A DNA stretch of 64,000 bases, taken from Bufo bufo. Its lineage: Eukaryota > Chordata > Amphibia > Anura > Bufonidae. A model generated the notes under the pieces. The model ran no database searches and was not told the origin of the DNA. It was given only the letters and a program-made list of their open reading frames with translations. The translations under genes were made by a program, and so were the position numbers. Positions within the stretch are counted from its first letter, which is position 1. Every line of letters starts with the position of its first letter. The DNA lies in assembly GCF_905171765.1 (NCBI RefSeq), contig NC_053389.1, positions 218,556,624 through 218,620,623 of the forward strand. Reading direction: 5' to 3'. Positions 44,189-54,774 of this stretch are shown here, piece by piece.

Positions 44189-44974
44189 TCAGCCTGCTAG
44201 GCCTTTGATTTATTTCACTGCAGAAGTTTGATGTTAACCCTTCCAGGACAGGAGTCCTACGTTTCTGGTCCTTTGTTGCGGCTGCCAGTTTGTCCACGGC
44301 TCAGTGGTAGGTGTTGACCACTGAAATCACAAAGTCAGCAAGGCCACGTTTGTTTCCAGGATCTCCTGCCTGCTTTTGTACCCCACACCAAGTTGTGCCT
44401 GTTCCTTTAGTTGCACCTTTTACCCTTCACCCCCTTTTCAGGTTGATCAGGGGTATTACAGCACTTGTTTTTGCTGTCCTTTTATTGTGCAACTTCATAC
44501 TAAGGAACCGTGCCCGGAGACAGACTCAAAAGAACCTGAGCCTCTGAGATTCTTATTCTTTTAAAAGTAATGTGCCCAGAGATGGACTCCACCGCATGAG
44601 AGCCTCTGTGATTTATAAGGAAAATGGCCTGGGTACGGACTCATGTTTGTTCTTTGAACCTCCAAGAACTTTTATACTGTTTTATCCATTTTGCTGTTCT
44701 ATCATGGACTTATTCATTGTCATGGACTATCCTGGTTATAATGTTACGCTGTGCCAGGTCAGCGCCCCCGTTCCATTCATTATCCTGAGAGAAGAGAACG
44801 AGGCCCCTTGTCACTACCCTTCACCTTTGCCAATTGGACCTGATGTAAATGTAAATGCAGATGAATTACATGTATGTATGCCTGCATGTCTCTATTTTCT
44901 ATTTCAGGTAGAGATTCCAGTTGGGCGACCCATGATGGAGTACGAGGTCGTACTCAGCTTAAAGCAGTGGGGTA
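44189..44974 (+). other. 3' untranslated region of the CSD element
   Basis: 786 bases between the ORF stop and the 3' LTR without a convincing frame. The shorter frames in it (for example 44,572-44,979) match nothing I know and read into the LTR. The last bases are the purine-rich AAAGCAGTGGGG. Confidence 0.5.
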
Positions 44975-45880
44975 TGTAGTGTACGGGAACTGTAATACCC
45001 GTCACTACCAAAGTGTCACTTGGTGTGCTGTCGTCCCTCCTAATTATGGGGAAGTTGGTATATGTCAGTTTTATAAATTGTCATGTAATGTAATGTTATG
45101 TATTTCCCTGTTACTATGACACTTGCATGTACAGGCCTGCTAGGGGTGTCATTCCAGCTTCTAGTCATGAGAGGGAGCTAGGGAGCCCTAGTCTATATAA
45201 GGCCCAGTCAGGGAAGTAGAAGTCAGACGGAGTCTAGTGTCTGTAATCTACAGTTGGAGATTAGACAATGTCTGAGACAAGTCCAGGCCTGAAGCCTGCT
45301 GTCCAGGAGAAGATTCCCTCCTGAATTCCCTATGCAGAAACAGGAATATCTTAGCTAAAGAGTCTGAGAAAGCTGAGAGGGACCGAGGCAAAGATCAGGA
45401 AAGCAAGAGGTACTAAGAATAACAGAGGAGGTACTTTTATAAAGCTACAACCAAGGATATAAAGCCAGAACTAGGTTATTGGGCCTTGGTGAAGATATGC
45501 TACATTCCAGGATCAGACAGAAATAGAGTGCAAGCTCCTGTACTGCAAGTCCTGTGTTCAACACTCTGTAATCACCTTGCTAAAACTGTAATTGCCTGCA
45601 TCAACCGTATTGCAAGATCGACTGTATGCAAAGGAACTGTGATTCCACTAATGTCCCTGTATTGATGATGACTACTAAAGTTGGAGTTTGGTTTTAATAC
45701 CACGTGTTCCTCAATTTATTCCTGCTATCCGCAAACGGCGTGCCACCGTCTAATTGGCACTGGCGTCACGAACAATTTATACCATCACCTGCCCTTGCAG
45801 AGAGTCAGCCGTACCAGGTTAGTGTATATTGCACTACATCACCCAGAAACACCTATTACACACAACTTGAGTACGCTGCA
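44975..45880 (+). repeat. 3' LTR, 906 bp
   Basis: Near-identical to 41,419-42,308 apart from the 16-bp indel and single changes such as CTAAAGAGTC for CTAAAAAGTC. Confidence 0.9.
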
Positions 45881-45904
45881 CTCACATCTCCCCTATGTCA
45901 AATC

Positions 45905-47372
45905 ACCCCTGAGCATCTGAGCATGGGGCGTCATCTGAGCATGGGGCGTCATCTGACCATGGGGCGGTCATCTGATAATAAGGCGGTCATCTGAGCATGG
46001 GGCGTCATCTGAGCATGGGGTGTCATCTGAGCATGGGGCGTCATCTGATAATAAGGCGGTCATCTGAGCATGGGGCGTCATCTGAGCATGGGGCGTCATC
46101 TAAGCATGGGGCGTCATCTGATAATAAGGGGGTCATCTGAGCATAGGGCGGTCATCTGATAATAAGACGGTCATCTGAGCATGGGGCGTCATCTGATAAT
46201 AAGACGGTCATCTGAGCATAGGGCGGTCATCTGAGCATGGGGTGTTATCTGATAATAAGGTGGTCGTCTGAGCATGGGGCGGTCATCTGATAATAAGGCG
46301 GTCATCTGAGCATAAGGCGGTCATCTGTGCATAAGGGTGTCATCTGAGCATGGGGCGTCATCTGAGCATGGGGCGGTCATCTGTGCATAAGGGTGTCATC
46401 TGAGCATGGGCGGTCATCTGTGCATAAGGGTGTCATCTGTGCATAAGGGTGTCATCTGTGCATAAGGGTGTCATCTGTGCATGGGGTGTCATCTGAGCAT
46501 GGGCGGTCATCTGAGCATGGGGCGTCTTCTGATAATAAGACGGTCATCTGAGCATAGGGCGGTCATCTAAGCATGGGGTGTTATCTGATAATAAGGCGGT
46601 CATCTGAGCATGGGGCGGTCATCTGAGCATAAGGCGGTCATCTGAGCATGGGCGGTCATCTGTGCATAAGGGTGTCATCTGTGCATAAGGGTGTCATCTG
46701 TGCATGGGGTGTCATCTGAGCATGGGGCGGTCATCTGTGCATAAGTGTGTCATCTGAGCATGGGCGGTCATCTGTGCATAAGGGTGTCATCTGTGCATAA
46801 GGGTGTCATCTGTGCATAAGGGTGTCATCTGTGCATGGGGTGTCATCTGAGCATGGGCGGTCATCTGAGCATGGGGCGTCATCTGATAATAAGACGGTCA
46901 TCTGAGCATAGGGCGGTCATCTGAGCATGGGGTGTTATCTGATAATAAGGTGGTCATCTGAGCATGGGGCGGTCATCTGATAATAAGGCGGTCATCTGAG
47001 CATAAGGCGGTCATCTGTGCATAAGGGTGTCATCTGAGCATGGGGCGTCATCTGATAATAAGGCGGTCATCTGAGCATGGGGCGGTCATCTGAGCATAAG
47101 GCGGTCATCTGAGCATGGGCGGTCATCTGTGCATAAGGGTGTCATCTGTGCATAAGGGTGTCATCTGTGCATAAGGGTGTCATCTGTGCATGGGGTGTCA
47201 TCTGAGCATGGGGCGGTCATCTGTGCATAAGGGTGTCATCTGAGCATGGGCGGTCATCTGTGCATAAGGGTGTCATCTGTGCATAAGGGTGTCATCTGTG
47301 CATAAGGGTGTCATCTGTGCATGGGGTGTCATCTGAGCATGGGCGGTCATCTGAGCATGAGGGTGTCATCTG
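45905..47372. repeat. 18-bp minisatellite
   Basis: About 80 head-to-tail copies of units like GTCATCTGAGCATGGGGC, with recurring variants (GATAATAAGGCG, TGCATAAGGGT). Blocks of several units recur as higher-order repeats: the stretch around 46,380-46,560 is nearly repeated at 46,740-46,930 and again near 47,220-47,350. It starts a few bases after the LTR target duplication and lies within the hAT element. Confidence 0.92.
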
Positions 47373-48221
47373 AGAAATCTTGAAACACATTGTGAAAAAC
47401 AAAGATTGCCAGAATTCTCACTAAAGCTGACTACACTACAGGTAGGAAAGGTGGTTTAAATGCACTTTTAAATGTTTGATAGCTCAATTGCAGTAATACT
47501 GTTGTGTGCACGCATATTTGTGTAAACGGATAGCTTGTGGCTCCTGGCAGTCATACGATTTTTTTTTCTGGCTCTTTGTGTCTGTAAGGTTGGCCACCCC
47601 TGCCATATGTAGTCATGAACTGCTATATAGGCTCACCGCAGGGTTCAGATTTCACTGGAATAGTTTTGAAGCGCCATGTTGCATTTGAAGAAACCCTGAT
47701 GTACCGCTACAGTGAAAACCCCCAAGAAATTACCCATTTTGGAGACTACAACCCTCAAGGTATTTTCTAAGGGATGCATTGCCAGTGCTTGTAATATAGC
47801 GCCAGTGTCGGCAATACAGTACAAGCCGCATTTGGACAGACCTACTTGTATAAATCTATTTGTTATAAAAGGGGAAGTTTCCGGACATTTATGTGCATAT
47901 ATAAAGAGATCATACAGCTGTAATATATACCCCCTTGGATGCAAATTAAGACATTTTGCAATATAAATAGCGCCAATTATCTGTCACACAGCGCATGAAT
48001 AACAAACTAACAGTGCTGCAGCAATATATGTCCTCATAAATTGAAGTGTATTACACAAGTGTATCATACATGCGAGAGCTCCGCATGTTATAAAAGTGGA
48101 TGGGACCAAGATCATTATAGCATTTATTATAATATATAGTGCAATATTTTTTTTTATTGATTTTATTGCAGCATCAATTTTGTACTAAATATGGCAATAT
48201 ACGTTTAACTAGTGTGTTTAA

Positions 48222-48674
48222 AGAGGACCTTTCATCGGTCCAAACATTGTAAGATAATTATCAGGCTGTGTAGAGAGGCGCCCCGGGATCTCACTGCACT
48301 TACTATTATTCTGGGGCGCCTCTCTGTTCTCCCGCTATGTCCCCCGGTATTTTTTCTGAATTGGTTATACTAGGCAGAGTCAGCCCTGTTTCTCCCTGGG
48401 CATTTCTTCTCCCAGGCTGTAGGAGAAAAAAAAACTCCCTGGCTGTGAGCTCTGTGTTGTGATTGGACAGCACTACAGCCTGGGAGAAGGAATGCCCAGA
48501 GAGAAACAGGGCAGACTCCTCCCAGTATAACTAATTCAGCAAAAAAAACGGGGGACATAGCGGAAAGAACGGAGCGACGCCCCGGAATAATAGTAAGTGC
48601 AGTGAGATCCCGGGGCGCCTCTCTACACAGCCTGATAATTATCTTACAATGTTTGGACCGATGAAAGGTCCTCT
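48222..48674. mobile_element. TTAA-flanked foldback MITE
   Basis: 453 bp between TTAA at 48,218-48,221 and 48,675-48,678. Arms AGAGGACCTTTCATCGGTCC and its inverted partner are nearly identical over about 100 bp each. No coding frame. Confidence 0.88.
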
Positions 48675-48825
48675 TTAATAAATGTAATACAATTTATATG
48701 TTTTTGTGAGCCATTCAATTAGTATATATTATTCAGAATTTAACTATTGCTCTGGTGGTAGGGAGCAGACTGTGCTCCATATTGGTGGATCTGGAGCACA
48801 ACACGTAAATACCGCCCATTTAACA

Positions 48826-49200
48826 CCCCTTATTCTGTTAGATCTGATATTATGTCATTAATTTAATTACATTCTAATTTCTTTAAAAATAAAGTTATAT
48901 TAAGCTTGTACAGTATTAACCTCTTATTTAGCCATTATAAATATTGACAGTGGCTAATTGATCTGTCTAGGACCTTTGATGATGTCATACCACACATTCA
49001 GCACCCCTTTTATTCTGTTAGATCTGATTACGTCAGTAATTCAATTGCATTTTAATATGTTAAAAAATTAAATGATATTAAGCTTGTATTAACCTCTTAT
49101 TAAGTTATTATTAATATTGACAATAGCTATTTGATCCGTCTAGGATCCTAAAACTAAAAGACCTTTGATGATGTCACCACTGTTGCATTCCCTTTGTTAG
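48826..49200. repeat. 180-bp tandem duplication at the left end of the Polinton
   Basis: Two units starting TATTCTGTTAGATCTGAT (48,831 and 49,011), both ending with 'gacctttgatgatgtca'. A shorter version of that motif (AAAGGACCTTTGATGAGTCCC) lies again at about 49,363, so the terminal region is built of related sub-repeats. Confidence 0.75.
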
Positions 49201-49212
49201 TGGACTTGCGAT

Positions 49213-49431
49213 CTTTGAAATTTGCTTTTAATTATATACGATCATGTTTAATAAAATCTAAGGCGGCCCTGATTTAAGCAAAAATATATCAACATATTAT
49301 GAAGTTATCTAGCTAATCTATCTATCCAGCATCTATCTATCTATCTATCTATCTATTAGCTAAAGGACCTTTGATGAGTCCCTTTTGCCGCCAAATAAAC
49401 CGCCCAAGCCTCCCACAAACCCACACAGCCC
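49213..49431. repeat. Polinton terminal inverted repeat, left copy
   Basis: About 220 bp that match 58,695-58,902 in inverted orientation. Shared blocks include GGCGGCCCTGATTTAAGC, a (TATC)n microsatellite and ACCGCCCAAGCCTCCC. Confidence 0.88.
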
Positions 49432-49451
49432 ACGGTACATTTTTCAATAAC

Positions 49452-50024
49452 TCAGTAGGGTAGGCACATTTGTGCGTAATTACAGCAAAGTATACATAAT
49501 AGTTTCATGCGATTTGTTACAAAGGTACGTACAACACAGTAATTTTTTCTAAAATCACTCGTAAATATTTTTAATACATTTTCAAAAGACATTCCTTTAG
49601 CGATACAATGCAAGATATAGATGCAGTAATGTCCACAGACCGAACTAACGGTGTCTTGAATTTGTCTGTTTTGATATCTTATTGTCTTAGAAATTTTAGA
49701 TAAAAATTTCATAGATTAACCAGGAAATATTTCATTCGCGGGCGATAATCCATAACTATCAAAAAAAATAGATACGTAATTCGGGTATAATATAATAAAA
49801 ATCCAGTGCTTTCCCCGCTGATACGAATGGTCCATATTTACAATATAGGCTGCCGGATGGTCAATGATTTTATTTTCCGGTAATAAATCGCACGGAAATA
49901 CACCTTTAAATATGCGTCGGCTGTGAAAGTCGGCTTTGATAACGCAGGTAATTTCATAATTATTAATTTTATTGAAAATCATATAAAACCTCCCTTCTAT
50001 TGTTTGTTTCAATAATATTTTCAT
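49452..50024 (-). pseudogene. Adenain-like cysteine protease of the Polinton
   Basis: About 190 codons with one in-frame stop near 49,716. The first part has the His of the active site (QRGKHWIFIILYP) and the acidic residue (FFDSYGLSP). After the stop comes IQDTVSSVCGHYCIYIL with the oxyanion Gln and nucleophilic Cys. So the His-Asp-Gln-Cys set of the adenovirus maturation protease (family C5) is present in the right order. In Polintons the enzyme is thought to process capsid proteins. It lies directly after the capsid gene, with slight overlap. The single nonsense change is the only break I can see. Confidence 0.85.
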
Positions 50025-51241
50025 GAACGGAATACATAATCATGTTAATAGTGTTTACCACCGGCTCGGCAAATCTAATTTCAGCTCTGAGATTTCCAGT
50101 TTTTACTAGAGAGAAATGTCCGCCAGGCTCTTGATCCAGCGATAAATCAAAAGCGAACAAAGTGTACCCGTTCAAAAATTCTGACCGATCCACGGATAAA
50201 GCATTGTCGGCCTTTTGCTTCCCCGAAATGTGTACGAGCGACATATATTCATGAACTACTGAATCGTCTTGAAAATTAGGTTGAAACAGTTTTGCGGGTA
50301 TCTGTTGTCTGTCCAAATATATAGCGGCATAATTCACATTATAGTGATTAAAGCACAAAGGATTTCTTTGGTAGTTCCCGGAAAATGATTTGTTGTCTAC
50401 AAACACTAGTATTACTGTTTTTGGGATGTTTCCCAGAAAAAGATTCTCGTGGTTAGATATGCAAGTATCGTCGGGAATGCTATACACTTTAAGCGACGTG
50501 CGATCGACTTTGCGTTAGCGGTTAACAGAGCGCGACTGTGTCCGATACTTGAACTCTTAAAAAACAGCGAAGTGTGCTTTATTTGGACTTTAAAATGGGT
50601 CGCCTCGGCAGACATAAGACAGAAGTAATCTTTGTTTCTGGTCAACTTTATCTTTAGATCTAGGCCGTTTAGTATTAACTCCTGTTGATTAAATATATCG
50701 GCATAAATGGGGCTCATTAATTCAACACTTCTAGAGCGAGTCGTATACTGAGCTCTCTTGACGAAACCGACATTACGACCGTCGAGAGCCCGGTCATCAT
50801 GATGCCCCACGGTATCTTTATTGAATAAGCTGGCTGTAAATTGGGCCACTAAAGTCTGTGAATTATAATTTATTAGGGTTTCTATATACGGTCTATACGT
50901 ATAAAGGTTGTCGCTTCTTGAAATCAATGTGTCACCGAGCGTTATGTCCAATTGATTAAAAAGGCTGGCAATAGGGTAATTAATAAGAGCGACGCGGGAT
51001 CCGTCGGGTATTGGTGTGTTATCCGGGCTAACGATTCTGCAAACAACGTGTTATTTAGGTCGTAATAATATTCACCGCTGCCCGAGATGAAGAACTCTAA
51101 AGGCGTGTTGTCGGCAATGGCCGCTATCGGTTGTACCTCTACGTAAAACAATTTTTTAAAACTTGTTTACGTGGGTGGTATTTGAAAGATATCCAACTCT
51201 GATTTTGCGTACTCGGCGGATGCGTCATGTACAAAAGCCAT
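49969..51241 (-). pseudogene. Polinton major capsid protein, broken
   Basis: Three overlapping frames (51,151-50,942, 50,951-50,412, 50,487-49,969) plus a short N-terminal part starting at the ATG at 51,239-51,241 form one gene of about 424 codons, in the size range of Polinton double-jelly-roll capsid proteins. Recognisable blocks are VEVQPIAAIADNTPLEFF, DITLGDTLISRSDNLYTYRP, NGLDLKIKLTRNKDYFCLMS and, near the end, GGHFSLVKTGNLRAEIRFAE. Breaks: a stop near 51,165, a frameshift near 50,945-51,000 and another near 50,450. The call rests on my memory of the family. Neighbours (protease after, basic protein and penton before) agree. Confidence 0.82.
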
Positions 51242-51250
51242 CGCTGCTAA

Positions 51251-51654
51251 TTAGAGGATGGCGCTCGGTGAAGGGCTTCTTGTTTTCTGGCGGCGACGTC
51301 TCTTAGCCCTCTCTACTTTATTCATAAAAGGGGTGGGGGACAACGCTGTTGCGACCGTGTTTTCTTTCCAGCGTTTCTCTCCGAATTTGCACAATGCAAG
51401 AGCCTTCCTGCCTTTGTGTAGGTCTATATTTTCGATCCATAACGACAGTCGATACCGTAGCGACAACATTTTTTGCGATATTCCTGGCAGATGTTTTTAG
51501 GTACGGTTTTACAAGTTCCACACCTTTCTTGAATTGGGGAAGGACTGAAGGCATGAATTCTGCGCCACGAGAAGCCGTCCAAACCATGACTGGCTTGCGC
51601 TATGTAATAATGTGTATACGCATCCGGGTCGCCGTACACTCTCTGGGACAACAT
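51251..51654 (-). pseudogene. Small basic Polinton protein, frameshifted
   Basis: Three overlapping short frames (51,654-51,424, 51,587-51,318, 51,469-51,251) combine to one small protein broken by two frameshifts. The start is MLSQRVYGDPDAYTHYYIAQ, the middle an amphipathic stretch (FKKGVELVKPYLKTSARNIA) and the end a basic run (KRRRRQKTRSP). It sits between the penton-like and capsid genes. The amphipathic plus basic composition recalls adenovirus minor core or capsid peptides, which is an inference only. Confidence 0.6.
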
Positions 51655-51655
51655 T

Positions 51656-52517
51656 TTAATGCGTCGTCACAGCGCAAGGTCTAAAGTGTAATCGCACAAT
51701 AGTTTTCCCGTATTTGAATTTAACAGGTTTAGTTTGATCCTTGAGTATCGATATTGTAATGGTATCAAAGTGTTGTTTGCAGAGAGGTATATAGTCTGGC
51801 CTATTATAATTTTGCGTAACTATTTCGCCATTTTTGCCGCTTAGCTCCACAGTTCTTAAAAGCTGTATGTAACTATCGCCAACAAGTTGATGCTGAATGA
51901 TATCGGTATAAACAAACATTGTATAAAATCCTGCTTTAATATCAGGGTGAATTTTTCCCTTTATAGGTAAAGAAGCGTTCTCTTTTGTTAAAACTAAATC
52001 AGTATCCGCAAAATGTTCTAGAACAGGCAATCCAGATTCGTTGTAGCATTGTAGCGATGTGCTCAATGTCTACATTCTTGCTCGAGAGATCGCACGAGTA
52101 CCCCAATATATTGCCTAACTATTCACCAGGCATAAACTTGTATAAGCTCGATTTCGTTACATAAACGGTTCTGTGAATCTCGTCATATCTTAGATGCAAT
52201 TGATCAGGCGGTATTTTTATAGAATCAAGTTTGTTATTAATGGCTTTGATCAGCTCGTTCATATTAGGGTAATAACCCAATTTAACAAAAAACTCTCTTA
52301 CAGGGTCATCGCGCCGGGCAACGTAGAATACACCATTGTGGGTCCCAAAGGTTTTCCACGTATAAGGGTAGTAAATCTCTACTAACGTCGCTTCACAAGG
52401 ACCACGAAGATGGACGGCTTTTGCTAATTTAGTGGTGTAATCGGCGATTGTATTTTCGGGGTAAAGTTTAGCAGAGGTATTGCAGGGTAGCGTAATAAAA
52501 AACTAGCCGCCTTCCAT
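51656..52517 (-). pseudogene. Polinton penton-like (minor capsid) protein, broken
   Basis: Begins at the ATG at 52,515-52,517, with a stop at the fifth codon, then FFITLPCNTSAKLYPENTIA and SLVEIYYPYTWKTFGT, blocks I associate with the conserved second capsid protein of Polintons. A second stop and a frameshift lie near 52,060-52,125. The C-terminal half is open (52,066-51,656) with GFYTMFVYTDIIQHQLVGDS and a final KYGKTIVRLHFRP. It follows the integrase by a few bases. The assignment as penton-like rests on family memory. Confidence 0.72.
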
Positions 52518-52520
52518 TGT

Positions 52521-53474
52521 TTACACGCTCGCCAACTGCTTTTCCGGAACCCAAGAGTTAAACTTTTTGGGGAAACCGACCCACTTTACAAAATACAGAC
52601 TTTTTTCCCCTAACCTTCTTCTTTTTCACAATTTTTTCTATCCGGTTAAACGCGTCACTTTTTGGACTTCATCTGCGTAGAACGATCCTTCAATGATCTC
52701 GTCGGCCAGGTCTTTCAACTTATAAAGGGGTCTGGGGCCCCTAGTGTTTACGGCGTGAATGGTAAATACTGTATTTTGTCCATATAGGTTTGTTCATAGC
52801 TCTTCGCGAACGTCCCCTTATAGCTTACAATACTGACGTGGTCGCCTATTTTTAATAACGGTTTAACTTTTTTAATAGCTGCATAATCGCCGTAGATATT
52901 TTTCAAAATGTCTAAAAAGTTCTCTTTTGTTACATCAAGAGTTCGACACCTTATGTTTCTGTGGTACATGCGATTATAACTATACACCAGGTCTTGTGAA
53001 TGTATCTGTATGTGTTTTGTTCTCTAGGATAACGCTACATACTTGTTTTCAGCGTTCTATTAAAATGCTCCACCAACGACGCTTTGACCGTATTCGAAGT
53101 TAAAAAATGATGTATTTTAAAGGCTTCACAAAGTTTTCTCATTGGTTTGTTTATAAACTCTCGACCCCAATCCGTCTGAAGTTTCCTGGGGGACCACCCG
53201 CTTAACATAAATATCTGTTCAAAAGCGGCTGCCACTGTCGCCCCGGATTTATTGGAAAGTCCAGACACCCAAGCATATTTCGAAAGAATATCAACGATTT
53301 TTTAACCGGTTTGCGCAATGTGTAAGTATCATCGTTGTTCAACCAATTTTTTACAGCGTCTTTTCTTATTCCAAATTTTCATACTTCTCTGAATAAGGGT
53401 TCATCGCCTCTGTAAGAACCGACAGCTTTTGGTGTGTTGTACTGTTTTCTCAATATTTCGGCATTTGCGGTCAT
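52521..53474 (-). pseudogene. Polinton integrase with chromodomain, internally deleted
   Basis: A retroviral-type (DDE) integrase in pieces. The N-terminal part (from 53,474) reaches TYTLRKPVKK, then jumps to DILSKYAWVSGLSNKSG near 53,290. Roughly 40-50 codons that should hold the first catalytic Asp are missing. The second Asp (KLQTDWGREFINKP) and the Glu (SLVEHFNRTLK) are kept at 53,268-53,035. The C-terminal domain (52,987-52,748) has LKIGDHVSIVSYKGTFAKSY, and a chromodomain follows at about 52,640-52,530 (FVKWVGFPKKFNSWVPEKQL). Several frameshifts separate the parts. It would have inserted the element's DNA. It could not act now. Confidence 0.85.
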
Positions 53475-53651
53475 TTTAACAACGTTTTAAGTACCTGCTT
53501 TCACCGGTGAGCACTCACAGTTTATGCAATTTTCACTAATCATGATAGTGTATTTATTGTAAAAAAGAAAAACGGACTACATTTTTATTTAAAAAGTCAT
53601 TTTATGTAAAACATTATCAGGCACTACATACAAATACATTTAAAGTAAAAG

Positions 53652-54343
53652 TTACAACGTTAACCCAGACATCTGTAACAAAGTCAGCGTTCTCTTTTTA
53701 GGTAATAAAGAGCCTCGCGTTAACACGGGGGTTGTTGTTACGAACGACTGCTGCCTAAAATGGGTACGAACCGCTTCAAAAGATTCACTGGGCGATCCCC
53801 TTTTTAAATTATTGTAAAGTTCTCTCGTTCTTGTATTACTGATCACAGTTGATGGCACGTTCAGTTCGGCGATGGTTTCCATGAAGAAGTCCCACCCGCG
53901 AGGCGTTTTAGCCTTAAGCAAACTGTGACTCTGCGTCGCAATGCGAATCAGGTCGATGATGTTGGATCCTGGTAAAACTTGAACTTTGTAAATTAATTCA
54001 CCCCTATCGTTCCAGTACGGCTTGTTACCCGATCGTCGCAGTTTTTTCAACAAAAAATCTGTATTTTTCCTATACCTTATATTAACATTGTCAAGTACTG
54101 TATCTCTTTAACATCGTCTCTGCTAGAAGCGTCATTTGTCAAGTGTTGTTGATCGGGTTGCGGCTGCGTAATCAAAGTTAGGGTTGACATTTCTTTAACA
54201 GTCTGTTTGTTGAGCGTCAAGTATCTCTGTAACACATTAGCGTATCTCTTAATTTTTTCATCATCTGAAAGGTAATTTCTGTGTAGGATTTGGCTAATTT
54301 TGTCGTCTAAATGCCACGTAGCGGTTTGGCGTATGTCTGTCAT
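53652..54343 (-). pseudogene. Conserved Polinton ORF of unknown function, frameshifted
   Basis: Frames 54,343-54,077 and 54,053-53,652, in different phases, joined near 54,065. The N-terminal part is helical and polar (WHLDDKISQILHRNYLSDDE, KRYANVLQRYLTLNKQ). The C-terminal part holds GNKPYWNDRGELIYKVQVLP and TPRGWDFFMETIAELNVP, blocks I have seen repeatedly in vertebrate Polintons without a firm function. Between ATPase side and integrase, as usual for that gene. Confidence 0.6.
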
Positions 54344-54369
54344 TTCTACAGATGTTTTTTTTTAGGCAG

Positions 54370-54750
54370 TCCAGCTCATGTTTGGAAACCAGAAACATTT
54401 TCTCTGCATACTCCATTATGAGCAGCCAACTCTATTAGCTATCAAGCTAGTGATTAAAGGTATTGCAAAGCCGAGCAGCGAGCCGCTCTGGTCCACAATG
54501 CGCTTCTTGTCTTTAATGGGGTGCCTTTTATCGCTTAATTTCTTTATAGCCTTGCGCCATCTTTTCAGTATATTCTTTTGAGGATATTGAGAGCGATTTC
54601 GCCAATAGCGGATATCAAATCATTACTGGCGCTGCGTAATATTGATTTTCAGAACGTCGGTTTTGTTTTGACCAACGCTTTTAAAAGATCCCAATGACGT
54701 TGGATCCTGTTCAACATCTTTACAGGTGCGGCGACGCTACCAAGAATGAC
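54370..54750 (-). pseudogene. Small hydrophobic/basic Polinton ORF, broken
   Basis: No long frame survives, but in pieces the minus strand gives AVILGSVAAPVKMLNRIQRH, ISAIGEIALNILKR and a basic stretch followed by a hydrophobic Leu/Ile-rich segment (SLLGFAIPLITSLI). This order (helical, basic, glycine/hydrophobic tail) is a recurrent small ORF between ATPase and integrase in Polintons by memory. Function unknown. Confidence 0.45.
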
Positions 54751-54774
54751 CGCTGAGATGCGAAATATCAAATT

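Larger units (their letters stand above)
41419..45880 (+). mobile_element. LTR retroelement with a single cold-shock-domain ORF
   Basis: Two direct LTRs (41,419-42,308 and 44,975-45,880) with TG...CA ends and a 4-bp target duplication CTCA at 41,415-41,418 and 45,881-45,884. A purine-rich tract AAAGCAGTGGGG stands just before the 3' LTR. The internal 2.7 kb has one long frame (42,593-44,188) and no protease, RT, RNase H or integrase, so the element is non-autonomous. The LTRs differ by one 16-bp indel and very few bases seen by eye, so the insertion is young. Confidence 0.88.
40734..47602. mobile_element. hAT-type element holding an LTR retroelement and a minisatellite
   Basis: Ends are inverted: left CAGGGGTGGCTCC, right (reversed) CAGGGGTGGCCAACC. 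Target duplication TCATATGT (40,726-40,733) and CCATATGT (47,603-47,610), 7 of 8 identical. The original element consisted of 40,734-41,418 and about 45,885-47,602. The LTR element was inserted later. No transposase frame is seen, so it is non-autonomous. Confidence 0.78.

Noticed and set aside
45905..47372. Possible CRISPR array
   Set aside because: Units are contiguous 18-mers without unique spacers, the context is eukaryotic, and no cas genes are present.
49452..51241. Adenovirus contamination or insertion, because of the adenain-like protease
   Set aside because: The neighbouring integrase with chromodomain, terminal inverted repeats, gene order and decay fit an old Polinton integrated in the host genome.
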